DNA of 64,000 nucleotides from the NCBI RefSeq assembly GCF_000722875.1, contig NZ_JFHR01000012.1, positions 1 through 64,000 of the forward strand, written 5' to 3'. Positions 7,393 to 16,480 of this stretch are shown in pieces. This DNA comes from Sphingobium chlorophenolicum (GTDB lineage: Bacteria > Pseudomonadota > Alphaproteobacteria > Sphingomonadales > Sphingomonadaceae). The notes under the pieces were generated by a model. It made no database searches. It was given only the letters and a program-made list of their open reading frames with translations, and was not told the DNA's origin. The first letter of the stretch is position 1. Each line of letters opens with the position of its first letter. The translations under genes and the position numbers were made by a program.

Positions 7393-8747
7393 TGTGGCAG
7401 ATCCGAAAAGGGGAACGGGGCGACCCGCGGGACGAGGTCGGGCCGACCGAGACGGAAGCGGTCCACTGGGAAGAGGACCGGCACACCGAACTGAAGGTCG
7501 CGCTGCATCAGAAGCTGCTCGACCTCATCAACCTCGCCGCGCTGGAAACCATGTCGCGGGCGCAGGTGGAAGTCGAAGTGGGCGAGATCGTCCATGAGCA
7601 ACTGGCGCTACAGAAACATGCGCTCAATCTGGAAGAGCGTCGGCGGCTGGTGTCGGACATATTGGACGAACTGCTGGGGCTGGGGCCGCTTGAGCCGCTG
7701 CTGAAGGACCACAGCATCACCGACATATTGGTGAACGGCCACAAGATCGTGTTCGTCGAACGCAACGGCCGCCTGGTGGAGACCGCTACCCGGTTCAAGG
7801 ATGAGAAGCATCTGCTGCGCATCATCCAGAAGATCGTCGCTGCGGTCGGGCGGCGGATCGATGAAGCGTCGCCCTTTGTCGATGCGCGCCTGGCGGACGG
7901 TTCCCGCGTCAATGCGGTGGTGCCGCCGCTGGCGATCGACGGGTCGCTGCTCTCCATCCGCAAGTTCGCGAAAGTGCCGATCAGCATGGCGCGGCTCACC
8001 GAATTGGGCAGCGTTCCCGCGCCGATGGCGCAGGTCTTGTCGGCGGTGGTGGCGGCGCGCCGCAATGTGCTGATCTCCGGCGGCACGGGATCGGGCAAGA
8101 CGACGTTGCTCAACGCCATGTCGGCCGCCATCGACGAACATGAGCGCATCGTCACCATAGAGGATAGCGCCGAACTGCAATTGCAGCAGCGCCATGTGGC
8201 CCGTCTGGAAACCCGCCCCGCCAATATCGAGGGCCGCGGCGAAGTCACCCAGCGCGATCTGGTGAAGAATGCGCTGCGCATGCGGCCCGACCGCATCATC
8301 GTGGGCGAAGTCCGCGCCGGGGAGGCGTTCGACATGCTCCAGGCGATGAACACCGGCCATGACGGGTCGATGACCACCGTCCACGCCAACACCGCCCGCG
8401 ACGCGTTGTCCCGCGTGGAACAGATGATCGGCATGAGCGGCATCGACATCTCGCCCCGGTCGGCGCGGGCGCAGATCGCATCGGCGCTGAACGTGGTCGT
8501 GCAGGTGGGGCGCCTGGCCGACGGCCGCCGTCGCCTGCTCAGCCTGTCGGAGATCACCGGCATGGAAGGGGAGGTCATCACCATGCAGGAAATCTTCCGC
8601 TTCAAGATGACTGGGCGCGACGAAAACGATATGGTGCGCGGCCATTTCGAGGCGACCGGCATCCGTCCCAAATTCATGAACGAACTGGCCGACCGGGGGA
8701 TAACCCTTCCCGCCGAACTGTTCCGCCCCGATGCGGTGATCCACTGA
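7392..8747 (+). CDS. cpaF: Tad pilus secretion ATPase CpaF (TadA)
   Basis: Hexameric cytoplasmic ATPase of the type II/IV secretion superfamily that powers Flp pilus extension. With ATG 7392 it has 451 residues, normal for CpaF. It shows the Walker A motif SGGTGSGKTT (K236), an Asp-box-like region (TIEDSAELQL), the Walker B-type segment RIIVGEVRAGEAFDMLQAMN and the His-box GSMTTVHAN. The first 50 residues are charged and variable. It overlaps cpaE and tadB by one base each. Confidence 0.95.
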   Translation: MWQIRKGERGDPRDEVGPTETEAVHWEEDRHTELKVALHQKLLDLINLAALETMSRAQVEVEVGEIVHEQLALQKHALNLEERRRLVSDILDELLGLGPLEPLLKDHSITDILVNGHKIVFVERNGRLVETATRFKDEKHLLRIIQKIVAAVGRRIDEASPFVDARLADGSRVNAVVPPLAIDGSLLSIRKFAKVPISMARLTELGSVPAPMAQVLSAVVAARRNVLISGGTGSGKTTLLNAMSAAIDEHERIVTIEDSAELQLQQRHVARLETRPANIEGRGEVTQRDLVKNALRMRPDRIIVGEVRAGEAFDMLQAMNTGHDGSMTTVHANTARDALSRVEQMIGMSGIDISPRSARAQIASALNVVVQVGRLADGRRRLLSLSEITGMEGEVITMQEIFRFKMTGRDENDMVRGHFEATGIRPKFMNELADRGITLPAELFRPDAVIH

Positions 8748-9748
8748 TGAACCCGCTCTATATCCGCCTGTTCGTGCTGATCCTGCTGTTCGCGGCGGTG
8801 CTGTTGCTGATAGAGGGCATTGCGGGCTGGATGCGCGCCAGAGCGACGACCGACCGCGTGGTCAACCGGCGGTTGAAGATGATCGCGGCGGGCTTCGAAC
8901 GCAGCACCGTCCTCTCCAAGCTGCGGCGGAGCGACGAGGCGGTGAGTTTCGACCGCTCCACCCTGTTCGGCCGCGCCGGGCTGGGCGTGATGCGGGTGCT
9001 GCACGGCGCGGGGCTGACTTTCCCGGCGCGCACGGTGCTGATGGCGATGTTGATCGCGACGGGGCTGCTGTTCCTGATGGTGATGATCGGCGGCATGGCG
9101 GCTGGCTATGCGCTGACGGCGGGCATGTTCGTGATGGCGGCGGCATTCGCGGGGGCGCTGGGCATCATGCTGCCGATGATGGTGCTGACGCGCCTGGCCC
9201 AGCGGCGCCGCAAGAAGATGGAGGAGCAGTTTCCGGTCGCGCTCGACACGTTCGTCCGGGGCCTGCGCGCCGGGCATCCCATCGCCGCCGCGCTCGACCT
9301 GCTGACCAAGGAGATGCGCGATCCCATCGGCAGCGAATTCGGCATTGTGGTCGACGAAGTCACCTATGGCGCGGACCTGCGCGACGCGCTGCAACGCATG
9401 GCGGAACGCTGGGACATGAATGAGATGCACATGTTCGTCATCTCCCTGTCGGTGCAGAGCGAGACGGGCGGCAATCTGGCCGAAATCCTCGAAAATCTAT
9501 CGGCCGTGATCCGCGAGCGGGCCAGCCTGTTCATGAAGGTGCGGGCGCTGAGTTCCGAAGGGCGGATGACGGCGGTGATGCTGACGGCGCTGCCCATATT
9601 GGCCTTTGTCGGTCTGTTCCTGGTCAATCCGGCCTTCTATCTGGATGTCGCGCAGGAAAAGATGTTCATCGTCGGCTTCGTCGGCTTGATCACTCTCTAT
9701 ATCATCGGCTTCGTCACGATACGCCGCATGGTCGACCTGAAGGTGTGA
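8747..9748 (+). CDS. tadB: Tad pilus inner-membrane platform protein TadB
   Basis: Polytopic inner-membrane protein with a GspF/T2SSF domain, 333 residues. Hydrophobic segments lie near residues 3-25, 100-150 and 275-325. The T2SSF domain (about 160-285) contains LDTFVRGLRAGHPIAAAL and MFVISLSVQSETGGNLAEIL. It pairs with TadC to form the platform that couples CpaF to pilin polymerisation. The start overlaps the cpaF stop (TGATGA). Confidence 0.93.
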   Translation: MNPLYIRLFVLILLFAAVLLLIEGIAGWMRARATTDRVVNRRLKMIAAGFERSTVLSKLRRSDEAVSFDRSTLFGRAGLGVMRVLHGAGLTFPARTVLMAMLIATGLLFLMVMIGGMAAGYALTAGMFVMAAAFAGALGIMLPMMVLTRLAQRRRKKMEEQFPVALDTFVRGLRAGHPIAAALDLLTKEMRDPIGSEFGIVVDEVTYGADLRDALQRMAERWDMNEMHMFVISLSVQSETGGNLAEILENLSAVIRERASLFMKVRALSSEGRMTAVMLTALPILAFVGLFLVNPAFYLDVAQEKMFIVGFVGLITLYIIGFVTIRRMVDLKV

Positions 9749-9752
9749 TGCG

Positions 9753-10721
9753 ATGCTGAACACGGCAATCATGATCCAGTTGCGGCCCTTCATCCTGGGG
9801 TTGCTGTTCATAGCCATCGTGGCGCTGGTCTTCGGCCTGTCGGAGATCGTCATGCGCAACGCGCGGGTCCGCAGCCGCCTCGACATCGTCGGGGATGCGG
9901 GCGGCGCGGCGCAGGGCAGCCAGACGCTGCGCGGCGAACGGAACGACGGCGAATGGAAGAAGCTGGTCGACCGGATCGAGAAAATGGGCATTTCCCTGGT
10001 CGACACCAACAATGTGGGCCTGCGCCGGCGGCTGATCGCGGCAGGCTATATGTCGCCGGAAGCGCCGAAGCTGTTCACCTTCTTCCGGCTGGTGCTGACC
10101 TTCGCCTTGCCCGCGATCTTCGTCGTCATGGCGCTCAGCAAGGCGGAGCCGCCGAGCGCGCTCAAACTCTATTTCATCGCGTCGCTGCTGGCGGTGCTGG
10201 GCCTTTATTTGCCGAACCTCTTCATTTCCGCGAAGGCGGCGCGGCGGCAGGAAGCGATCGTCCATGGCTTTCCCGACGCGCTGGACCTGATGCTGGTCTG
10301 CGTCGAGGCGGGGCTGGGGCTGGAGGCGGCGATGGACCGCGTCGGCCGCGAACTGGCCCTGTCGCATCCGCTGGTGTCGGCGGCGTTGGGCAAGGTGGTG
10401 CTGGAGCTGCGCGCCGGGCGCAGCCGCCAGGACGCGCTGCGGCGCATGGCCGACGATGTGGACGTGGATGAGATCCGGTCTTTCGCGACGCTGCTGATCC
10501 AGTCCGACCAACTGGGGTCCAGCGTCGGCCAGACGCTGCGCGTCTATGCTGCGGAAATGCGGGAAAAGCGGCGGATGCGTGCTGAGGAAAAGGCGCATCG
10601 CTTACCGGTGTTGCTGTCGGTGCCGCTGGTCGCCTGCATGTTGCCGGTGATGATCGGCGTGCTGATGCTGCCCGCCGTGGTGCGCGTGGTGCGCGACATT
10701 CTGCCGGTCATGACGCGTTAG
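9753..10721 (+). CDS. tadC: Tad pilus inner-membrane platform protein TadC
   Basis: Second T2SSF platform protein, 322 residues, 4 nt downstream of tadB. Membrane segments lie at about 12-30, 110-150 and 280-315. The T2SSF core reads DALDLMLVCVEAGLGLEAAM and FATLLIQSDQLGSSVGQTLR, the TadC pattern. AAGGTG (about 9740-9745) precedes ATG 9753. Order cpaE-cpaF-tadB-tadC is the classical Tad arrangement. Confidence 0.93.
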   Translation: MLNTAIMIQLRPFILGLLFIAIVALVFGLSEIVMRNARVRSRLDIVGDAGGAAQGSQTLRGERNDGEWKKLVDRIEKMGISLVDTNNVGLRRRLIAAGYMSPEAPKLFTFFRLVLTFALPAIFVVMALSKAEPPSALKLYFIASLLAVLGLYLPNLFISAKAARRQEAIVHGFPDALDLMLVCVEAGLGLEAAMDRVGRELALSHPLVSAALGKVVLELRAGRSRQDALRRMADDVDVDEIRSFATLLIQSDQLGSSVGQTLRVYAAEMREKRRMRAEEKAHRLPVLLSVPLVACMLPVMIGVLMLPAVVRVVRDILPVMTR

Positions 10722-10738
10722 GACAAGAGGAGGGGGCC

Positions 10739-11518
10739 ATGAAAAAAGGGGTATTGGCAGTCGCTCTGATCATGGCGACGGCAGCGTGCGCTTCGCCGCA
10801 AAAGGGCGTGCTGTCGATCAGGCCCGTCAATCAGCAGGCGGACGGCGCGGCGCAAGATGCGCTGGCGCGGGGCGACCTGCTGTTCACGCGGGGGGAATAT
10901 GCGCTGGCGCTGGACGCCTTTCGCCGGGCGGTACGCAACGATCCTGCTGACGCGCATGGCCTGAACGGCGTGGCGATCAGCTATGCGGCGATGGGGCGGC
11001 ACGATCTGGCTCGCGAATTTTTCGAACTGGCGCTGGCGCGCGCGCCGCAGGATGCGCGCATCGCCCGCAACTTTGCCCGTAGCCTGTCGGCGCAGGGTCT
11101 GAAGGGAGAGGCCGACGCGCTGCTGGCGCAGGCGGGCGCGGCGGCGACCGGCGCGCCTGCGACCGCTCGCCCGACATTGGCGCAACTGGCCTCCGCCGCT
11201 CCCGCCGCGCGTCCTGCGCAAATGGCGGGTGTGGAACTGGAGCGGATCTCGCTGGGCGAGGTGCGGCTGCGAACGATGGAGACGAGCGCCCCGGCCGAGC
11301 GGATCAGGCCGCAACTGACGACCCGGATCGTGACCGGGGAGGAAGCGAAGCGCGAACTGACAGCGCCGATCATCACCGTCGACAGGCCCGAAACCGTTGC
11401 GCGGCCGAATGCGGGGATAGCTGAGGCTCGACCCGAACCACAGGCGAACGACGGCACGTTCGAACGGCTATGGAGAAGCATCATGCGTCCGGCCGGGCGG
11501 AAGGGCGAGCGGGGGTGA
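10739..11518 (+). CDS. tadD: TadD-like TPR lipoprotein of the Tad locus
   Basis: A 259-residue lipoprotein (signal ending TAAC, Cys about residue 17) with tetratricopeptide repeats at about 45-125 (DLLFTRGEYALALDAFRRAV and the following helices). The C-terminal half is Ala/Pro-rich and unlikely to be ordered. TadD lipoproteins sit at the outer membrane and are thought to help secretin assembly. The start is set by AGGAGGGGG just upstream. Its stop codon overlaps the start of the next TPR gene. Confidence 0.85.
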   Translation: MKKGVLAVALIMATAACASPQKGVLSIRPVNQQADGAAQDALARGDLLFTRGEYALALDAFRRAVRNDPADAHGLNGVAISYAAMGRHDLAREFFELALARAPQDARIARNFARSLSAQGLKGEADALLAQAGAAATGAPATARPTLAQLASAAPAARPAQMAGVELERISLGEVRLRTMETSAPAERIRPQLTTRIVTGEEAKRELTAPIITVDRPETVARPNAGIAEARPEPQANDGTFERLWRSIMRPAGRKGERG

Positions 11519-12342
11519 TCTGGGCACTGCTCCTGTCGGCGGCCGTTCCGCAGGCTGCGGCGGTTCCCGCCCTGCCGCCTTCGCCGCCGCTGGACTATGC
11601 CCGGCTGGTGGATGAGGCGATCGACGGAGGCCGCATCATCCAGGCGGAGGCGATGCTGACCCAGTGGCGCGGGCAGGCGCGGACCGAAGACAGCCAGCCG
11701 ATCGAGATTGCGACGGCGCGCATGGCGCTGGAAAAGCGCCGCGACGAAGAGGCGATGACGCGCTTCACCGCGCTCCGCCAGAGCGGCGTCAAAAATTGCC
11801 GGGTCGATGAGGGGCAGGGGATTGCCCTGTTGCGGCTGGGCCGGTCGCAGGAGGCGCTGGAACCGCTGCGCCGGGCGGTGGATGTCTGCCCGGACCGTTG
11901 GCGGGCGTGGAACGGGCTGGGCGTGGCCTATGATCAGGCGCAATCCTGGGCGCTGAGCGCGGCGGCCTATGAACGGGCGTTCCAACTGACGGACAAACCG
12001 GCGCAGATCCTCAATAATTACGGCCTTTCGCTGCTCAAACAGGGTAAGGCGGACAAGGCGGCGGTGATCTTCGACAGGGCGCGAGAAAGCGCGCCGGACG
12101 ATGTGCGGATCATCACCAACGGCGATACCGCCTATGTGATGTCGGGGCAGGACATACACCGCCGCCCCGCCGATACGGCCGATGAATGGGGACGGCGGCT
12201 CAGCAATGCGGGGCAGGTCGCGATGAGGATGGGCGATCTGCCCAGGGCGCAGGCCTATCTCAGCCGCGCCGTGACGGAGGCGGATGGCTTCGTGCCGGAC
12301 GCGGCCGATGCGCTCGCCGCCATGGGGAGTGCAGGGAAATGA
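11515..12342 (+). CDS. Exported TPR protein of the Tad locus
   Basis: A 275-residue protein beginning with a signal-peptide-like segment (VIWALLLSAAVPQAAAVPAL) and then TPR-like helices (about 90-200), including LLRLGRSQEALEPLRRAVDV and NNYGLSLLKQGKADKAAVIF. I choose GTG 11515, which gives a 4-bp GTGA overlap with the tadD stop; an in-frame ATG at 11470 would put 15 charged residues before the signal segment. It probably acts with TadD in the periplasm. The stop overlaps cpaA. Confidence 0.8.
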   Translation: MIWALLLSAAVPQAAAVPALPPSPPLDYARLVDEAIDGGRIIQAEAMLTQWRGQARTEDSQPIEIATARMALEKRRDEEAMTRFTALRQSGVKNCRVDEGQGIALLRLGRSQEALEPLRRAVDVCPDRWRAWNGLGVAYDQAQSWALSAAAYERAFQLTDKPAQILNNYGLSLLKQGKADKAAVIFDRARESAPDDVRIITNGDTAYVMSGQDIHRRPADTADEWGRRLSNAGQVAMRMGDLPRAQAYLSRAVTEADGFVPDAADALAAMGSAGK

Positions 12343-12863
12343 TGAAGGATATGGTTCTGCTCGCCGTCTCCCTGGTGCTGATCGCGGCGGCGGTCGAGGA
12401 TATGGCGCGGCTGCGCATATCCAATATTTTTCCGTTACTGGTCATCGGGCTTTATGCCGTCTGGGTCGCCGTGGCGGGATGGGAGAATGATATCTGGCGC
12501 AACGGCACTGTCTTTCTGGTGATGTTCGCGCTCGGCTGCGGGTTGTTCGCGATGCGCTGGATGGGCGGCGGGGACATCAAGCTGATGAGCGCCTGCGCGC
12601 TATGGTTCGACTGGGTGGGGGTGGTGCCCTGGCTGGTCTATGTGACAGTCGGCGGCGGGGTGTTGGCGCTGGTGCTCATGATCGGACGGCGGCTGGTGCC
12701 GCAGGGCGTGCGGGAAGGTTCGTCCATCGCGCTGTTCGACAAGAAAGGGCCGATCCCCTATGGCGTGGCGATCGCGCTGGGGACGATCATGGCGCTTTAT
12801 ATGGCGGGGCCGAATCCCAGCGGGATCGCCCATATGCCCGATTTCGTTCACGGATTGCGCTGA
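12339..12863 (+). CDS. cpaA: Type IV prepilin peptidase CpaA (TadV)
   Basis: Membrane aspartic protease that removes the leader from Flp and probably from the TadE/F pseudopilins. The 174-residue product is the short peptidase-only form without the N-terminal methylase part. Catalytic Asp21 lies in VEDMARLRISN and Asp79 in MGGGDIKLM, the GxGD motif. Several hydrophobic helices span the length. ATG 12339 overlaps the previous stop by 4 bp (ATGA). It is the last gene of the Tad operon; a palindromic repeat and a convergent regulator gene follow. Confidence 0.93.
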   Translation: MMKDMVLLAVSLVLIAAAVEDMARLRISNIFPLLVIGLYAVWVAVAGWENDIWRNGTVFLVMFALGCGLFAMRWMGGGDIKLMSACALWFDWVGVVPWLVYVTVGGGVLALVLMIGRRLVPQGVREGSSIALFDKKGPIPYGVAIALGTIMALYMAGPNPSGIAHMPDFVHGLR

Positions 12864-12880
12864 AGCTTTCGGTGGGTATT

Positions 12881-13030
12881 GGCTATTAGGGGACATTAAA
12901 TCCTCCCTACGCGCAGCGTGGGGAGGGGGACCGGCCGAAGGCTGGTGGAGGGGAAATGGCGTGACCTGCGCATCTTCCCCTCCGTCAGCGCTTCGCGCTG
13001 CCACCTCCCCATCTATCGATGGGGAGGAAT
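12881..13030. repeat. Dispersed palindromic repeat family R1, copy A
   Basis: About 150 bp between the convergent cpaA and response-regulator genes. It begins GGCTATTAGGGGAC and holds CCTCCCTACGCGCAGCGTGG, GGTGGAGGGGAAATGGCGTG, ATCTTCCCCTCC and finally GATGGGGAGGAAT, so both ends and the centre can fold as hairpins. The same modules recur at 19976-20116 (inverted) and 60920-61100. The convergent position suggests it also helps end transcription. Confidence 0.85.
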
Positions 13031-13070
13031 AAGGAAGGTTCGCAATCTACCCTTATCCGCCAACCGTCCT

Positions 13071-13730
13071 TTAATGCTCCATCCCCACGGCGGGCATTTC
13101 GCTGTCCATCGACATCATCATGATGATCAGTTCGGAGCGCGACTTGATGTTGAGCTTCTGGAAAATGCTGTGCAGGTGCACCTTCACTGTGCCCTCGGTC
13201 AGCCCGCAGCGCCCCGCGATCTCCCGGTTCCGCAAGCCTGCCCGGATCAGCCCGGCGATTTCCAGTTCGCGGTCGGTCAATGCCGCCAGCACATTGGCCT
13301 CGTTGGCGGGCGCGGAAATGCTGTGCACCAGCGCCTGTTCCATGACGAAGGGCGCGATGCTCTTGTTGCCGCCCATCACCTGCTGGATGCAGGACAGAAG
13401 TTCGTTGGGATCGCTGTCCTTCAACACCACGCCGTCGACGCCCAGCTTGATCGCCTCCAGCGTCTGTTCCGGCCGAATATGCACGGTCATGAAGATGACC
13501 GGCACCGTGCTGCCGCCGTTGCGCAGCGCCGACAATATCGCCAGGCCGCCGCCGCTCTTCATGCTGACGTCCAGGATCAGCAGGTCCGGCTCGCCCGTCT
13601 CCATCCGCTCCAGCGCTTCTTCGACCGATCGGGCGCAGAATAATATGTCATGGCCATGGGAGTTCAGGAACTGCGCCATGCCGTCCAGGAAGATCGGATG
13701 ATCGTCGACTATCGCAATCTGGGCCATCAT
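13071..13730 (-). CDS. NarL/FixJ-type response regulator (LuxR HTH)
   Basis: A 219-residue two-component regulator. Receiver domain at about 3-120 with acidic pair D9/D10, phospho-acceptor Asp54 (LLILDVSMKSGG) and FMTVHIRPEQT. A LuxR-type helix-turn-helix spans about 148-205 (LTDRELEIAGLIRAGLRNRE, then GLTEGTVKVHLHSIFQKLNI). Its start overlaps the upstream histidine kinase stop by 4 bp, so the two form a cognate pair. It is convergent with the Tad operon; regulation of the pilus is possible but only inferred from position. Confidence 0.9.
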   Translation of the reverse strand: MMAQIAIVDDHPIFLDGMAQFLNSHGHDILFCARSVEEALERMETGEPDLLILDVSMKSGGGLAILSALRNGGSTVPVIFMTVHIRPEQTLEAIKLGVDGVVLKDSDPNELLSCIQQVMGGNKSIAPFVMEQALVHSISAPANEANVLAALTDRELEIAGLIRAGLRNREIAGRCGLTEGTVKVHLHSIFQKLNIKSRSELIIMMMSMDSEMPAVGMEH

Positions 13731-15445
13731 ATCGGAGACCTTGGTAAAGAGGAGGGTAGTCTGATGGAGATCAGGGAATTCATGCTCAGATTATGAAAAT
13801 AGGCGGTTCCGCCGATCTTGCCCAGCCGCTTCATGATCGATTGCGACTGGAGTTCGAAGTCGCCGGTATAGCTTTCCCTGGCGACGGCCTGCGGTCCCGG
13901 ATTGTCCTTCAGGGCGATCAATATCTCATCGTCGGCCTGCGCGATCGATACGGTGATGTGGCGCGCATTGGCATGTTTCACCGCATTGGCGGCGGCTTCG
14001 CGGATCAGGAATTCGACCTCCGCCGCCGTTTCGGCCGATACGGTCATGGATCGTTCGGCCAGGTTCAGGCGGCAGTCGATCGCCCATTGCAGCGCGATGA
14101 AGCGGCAGCAGCGCTCCACCTGCCGGCCCAGATCGACATCGCCTTGCCCCGGAACCGGGCTTTGCTGGCTGAGCAGGCGGCGCAGATGGGCCTGTTCGGC
14201 CGTCACCAGCTCTTCCATCGACTTTAATTCCGCCAACTTGTCCGGAACGCCCGCGTCAGACAGGCCGTGGATCGTCGTCGCCAGCCGGACGCGCAGCGCC
14301 GCCAGCGTTTGCAGCACGCTGTCGTGCAGGTCGCGGCTCAGCGCCTGCCGCGCTTCGGCGAAGGTCCGCTGCCGCCAGGCGAGGAAGAAGAAATGCCGCT
14401 CCAGGAAAAGGTCGATCCCCTCCTGTATGCGGAGGCAGCGCAGCAGCAGGGCGGGCGACCAGCCATGGCTGGTCCCGATGAACAGCCGCCCGCGCAATTC
14501 CCCGGCCTGGATATGGAAGCTCGCCCCCTGGCCGGGACCGAACACGTCCGATATGGTTTCCGTCAGGTCCGCCGCCCGCTCGTTCCTCAATATGCCCAGA
14601 CGGCTGCGCAGCAGCAGCCGGGGCGACTGGGTGGAATAGAGGAAGGGCGCCTCCCGCGGCGTCACGTTCGACAGGCCGTCAATCTGCTTCTGCGGCAGGA
14701 CGAGGTGGCGCACGCCCTCCGCATCGCCCAGTTCGCAATGGACGGCAGTGTCGTCCGTCATTTCCCAGACGAGCGCGCAATAGCGGGAGTTCATCAATTG
14801 GGAGATCTGCTCCACCAGGAATTGCGCCAGCGATTTCTGGAAGGAAAGGCCGACGCCCTGCAATCGTTCCGACCAGCTTATCAGCCGCCGTTCCAGGATG
14901 TTCATGCTCAACATGGACGCCGCGATGACGCAGCCGATGACGATGGTCAGGCTGTCTATGGCGCGGTCCACGGCGGGCACGTGGCGGGCAGAGGCCCAGC
15001 TTTCATAATAGCCGCGAACGATGAAGGCGAAGATCAGGCAAATGCCCAATATGAGGACCGCGCCGCGGCCGAACCGGTCCGACGCCGACCATGCGACGAA
15101 GAACAGGCATCCCAGCGCTGCGATCTGCAACGGCTCGCACAGGACGATAGCCGTCAGGAAGATGATCAGATCGAATATCAGGAAGATGGGGCGCAACAGC
15201 AGGCCCAGCGGCGGCGTCAGCGAATTCTGCGCGATGCTGATCGCCGTCCATGTCCATACGGCGGCCTTCAGCAGCAACGCCGTATGGGCGAATTCCGGTT
15301 CGTTGCCGAACATGGCGCCGACCTGCCAGGTCGCGGCAGCCGAAAAGGCGACGCGGGATATGGCGAAACCCAGCGTCGGCGAACGTCCCAGCCAAAGCAC
15401 CAGGCGATCCATCGCGGAAGATGACGCCAAGGGCATGTGATACAT
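13727..15445 (-). CDS. Membrane-bound NarL-family histidine kinase with degenerate ATP lid
   Basis: A 572-residue sensor kinase for the adjacent regulator. Hydrophobic N-terminal half (about 20-185) with several membrane helices, then a GAF-like cytoplasmic region (about 200-350), a HisKA_3 dimerisation box (LSRDLHDSVLQTLAALRVRL, His about 374) and an HATPase-like domain with the N-box REAAANAVKHA. The G1 region reads LKDNPGPQAV and no clear GxGL follows, so the ATP lid departs from the usual NarL kinase pattern. ATG at 15445 is chosen, with GGGGGA 11 nt upstream; an in-frame start at 15565 would add 40 residues without membrane or sensor features. Confidence 0.85.
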   Translation of the reverse strand: MYHMPLASSSAMDRLVLWLGRSPTLGFAISRVAFSAAATWQVGAMFGNEPEFAHTALLLKAAVWTWTAISIAQNSLTPPLGLLLRPIFLIFDLIIFLTAIVLCEPLQIAALGCLFFVAWSASDRFGRGAVLILGICLIFAFIVRGYYESWASARHVPAVDRAIDSLTIVIGCVIAASMLSMNILERRLISWSERLQGVGLSFQKSLAQFLVEQISQLMNSRYCALVWEMTDDTAVHCELGDAEGVRHLVLPQKQIDGLSNVTPREAPFLYSTQSPRLLLRSRLGILRNERAADLTETISDVFGPGQGASFHIQAGELRGRLFIGTSHGWSPALLLRCLRIQEGIDLFLERHFFFLAWRQRTFAEARQALSRDLHDSVLQTLAALRVRLATTIHGLSDAGVPDKLAELKSMEELVTAEQAHLRRLLSQQSPVPGQGDVDLGRQVERCCRFIALQWAIDCRLNLAERSMTVSAETAAEVEFLIREAAANAVKHANARHITVSIAQADDEILIALKDNPGPQAVARESYTGDFELQSQSIMKRLGKIGGTAYFHNLSMNSLISIRLPSSLPRSPI

Positions 15446-15636
15446 GGCGAAATTTGTCCCCCGACAAGTCCCCGGAGATAATTGTGCGCATGACCCGATG
15501 GAAAAGCAACCTATAACGAAAGGCAGAAGCTCGCGATGCGGCGATTCTGGACGATTTCGGGACAATCGGGCTTCAACAGGCGGGCGTGAACGGGGCGCGG
15601 ATGGCGCGACGGACCGTTGACCGTTAAGAGGACGGC

Positions 15637-16371
15637 ATGGCGACGCTGATCACCCCGGCCCTTGTCTGCGCCCTGCGGCCCCATGGCGAACATGGCGCGA
15701 TCGCGCGGCTGCTGACGCCCGATCATGGCCTGCTTGCTGGCTATGTGCGGGGCGGGCGCTCGCGCCGGATGCGGCCCGTCCTGCTGCCGGGCAACGCCGT
15801 CAAGGCCGAGTTCCGCGCCCGGACGGAGGAGCAACTGGCCGGTTTGACCGTCGAACTGGATCATAGCCGCGCCCCGTTGCTGGCGGAGCCGCTTCCGGCG
15901 GCGGCCATCGACTGGGCCTGCGCCTTGACGGCGGTCGCGCTGCCGGAAGGGACGCCCTATCCCGCGCTCTATCAGGCGCTGGACGGCGTGCTGGGTGCGG
16001 TGGAGGCGGCGCCTGCGGCCAGGGGCTGGGCGGCGGCGCTGATCCGTTACGAATTGCTGATGCTGGCGGAACTGGGATTCGGGCTGGATTTGACCCGTTG
16101 CGCGGCGACCGGCGGCAGGGACGATCTGGCCTATATATCCCCGCGCAGCGCGGCGGCGGTCAGCCGGGCAGGGGCGGCCGGTTATGAGGACCGGTTGCTG
16201 CCCCTGCCAGCTTTCCTGCTGGAGGGAGGGGCAGGGGATTGGCCCGCCATATTGGATGGGCTGCGGCTGACGGGCTTCTTCCTCGAACGCTCCGTCCTTA
16301 CCGATTGGCGCGTGGATGTGCTGGCGGCGCGGGAGCGGTTGGTGGATCGGTTGAAAAGGGTTGTCGCCTAA
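15637..16371 (+). CDS. recO: DNA repair protein RecO
   Basis: Helps load RecA on SSB-coated single-stranded DNA in the RecFOR pathway. The 244-residue product has an N-terminal OB-fold (about 1-80, with [20 protein letters not shown] and [14 protein letters not shown]), then an all-helical C-terminal domain with [20 protein letters not shown]. The zinc-binding cysteines of some RecO proteins are not all present. It is divergent from the histidine kinase (about 190 bp apart). Confidence 0.92.
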   Translation: MATLITPALVCALRPHGEHGAIARLLTPDHGLLAGYVRGGRSRRMRPVLLPGNAVKAEFRARTEEQLAGLTVELDHSRAPLLAEPLPAAAIDWACALTAVALPEGTPYPALYQALDGVLGAVEAAPAARGWAAALIRYELLMLAELGFGLDLTRCAATGGRDDLAYISPRSAAAVSRAGAAGYEDRLLPLPAFLLEGGAGDWPAILDGLRLTGFFLERSVLTDWRVDVLAARERLVDRLKRVVA

Positions 16372-16480
16372 ATCGGGGGCGCACCGTGTTCGGCGCGCTT
16401 CCTTTTCCCCTTTGCCTAAAGGCTTGCGCTGGCGGCGGCGGCTTCATAAGGGGCGGCGACGCGTTTGAAGGAGTTGCCCC

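Noticed and set aside
7508-9430. 640-codon minus-strand frame opposite cpaF and tadB
   Set aside because: Shadow frame caused by high GC; low-complexity His/Arg-rich translation.
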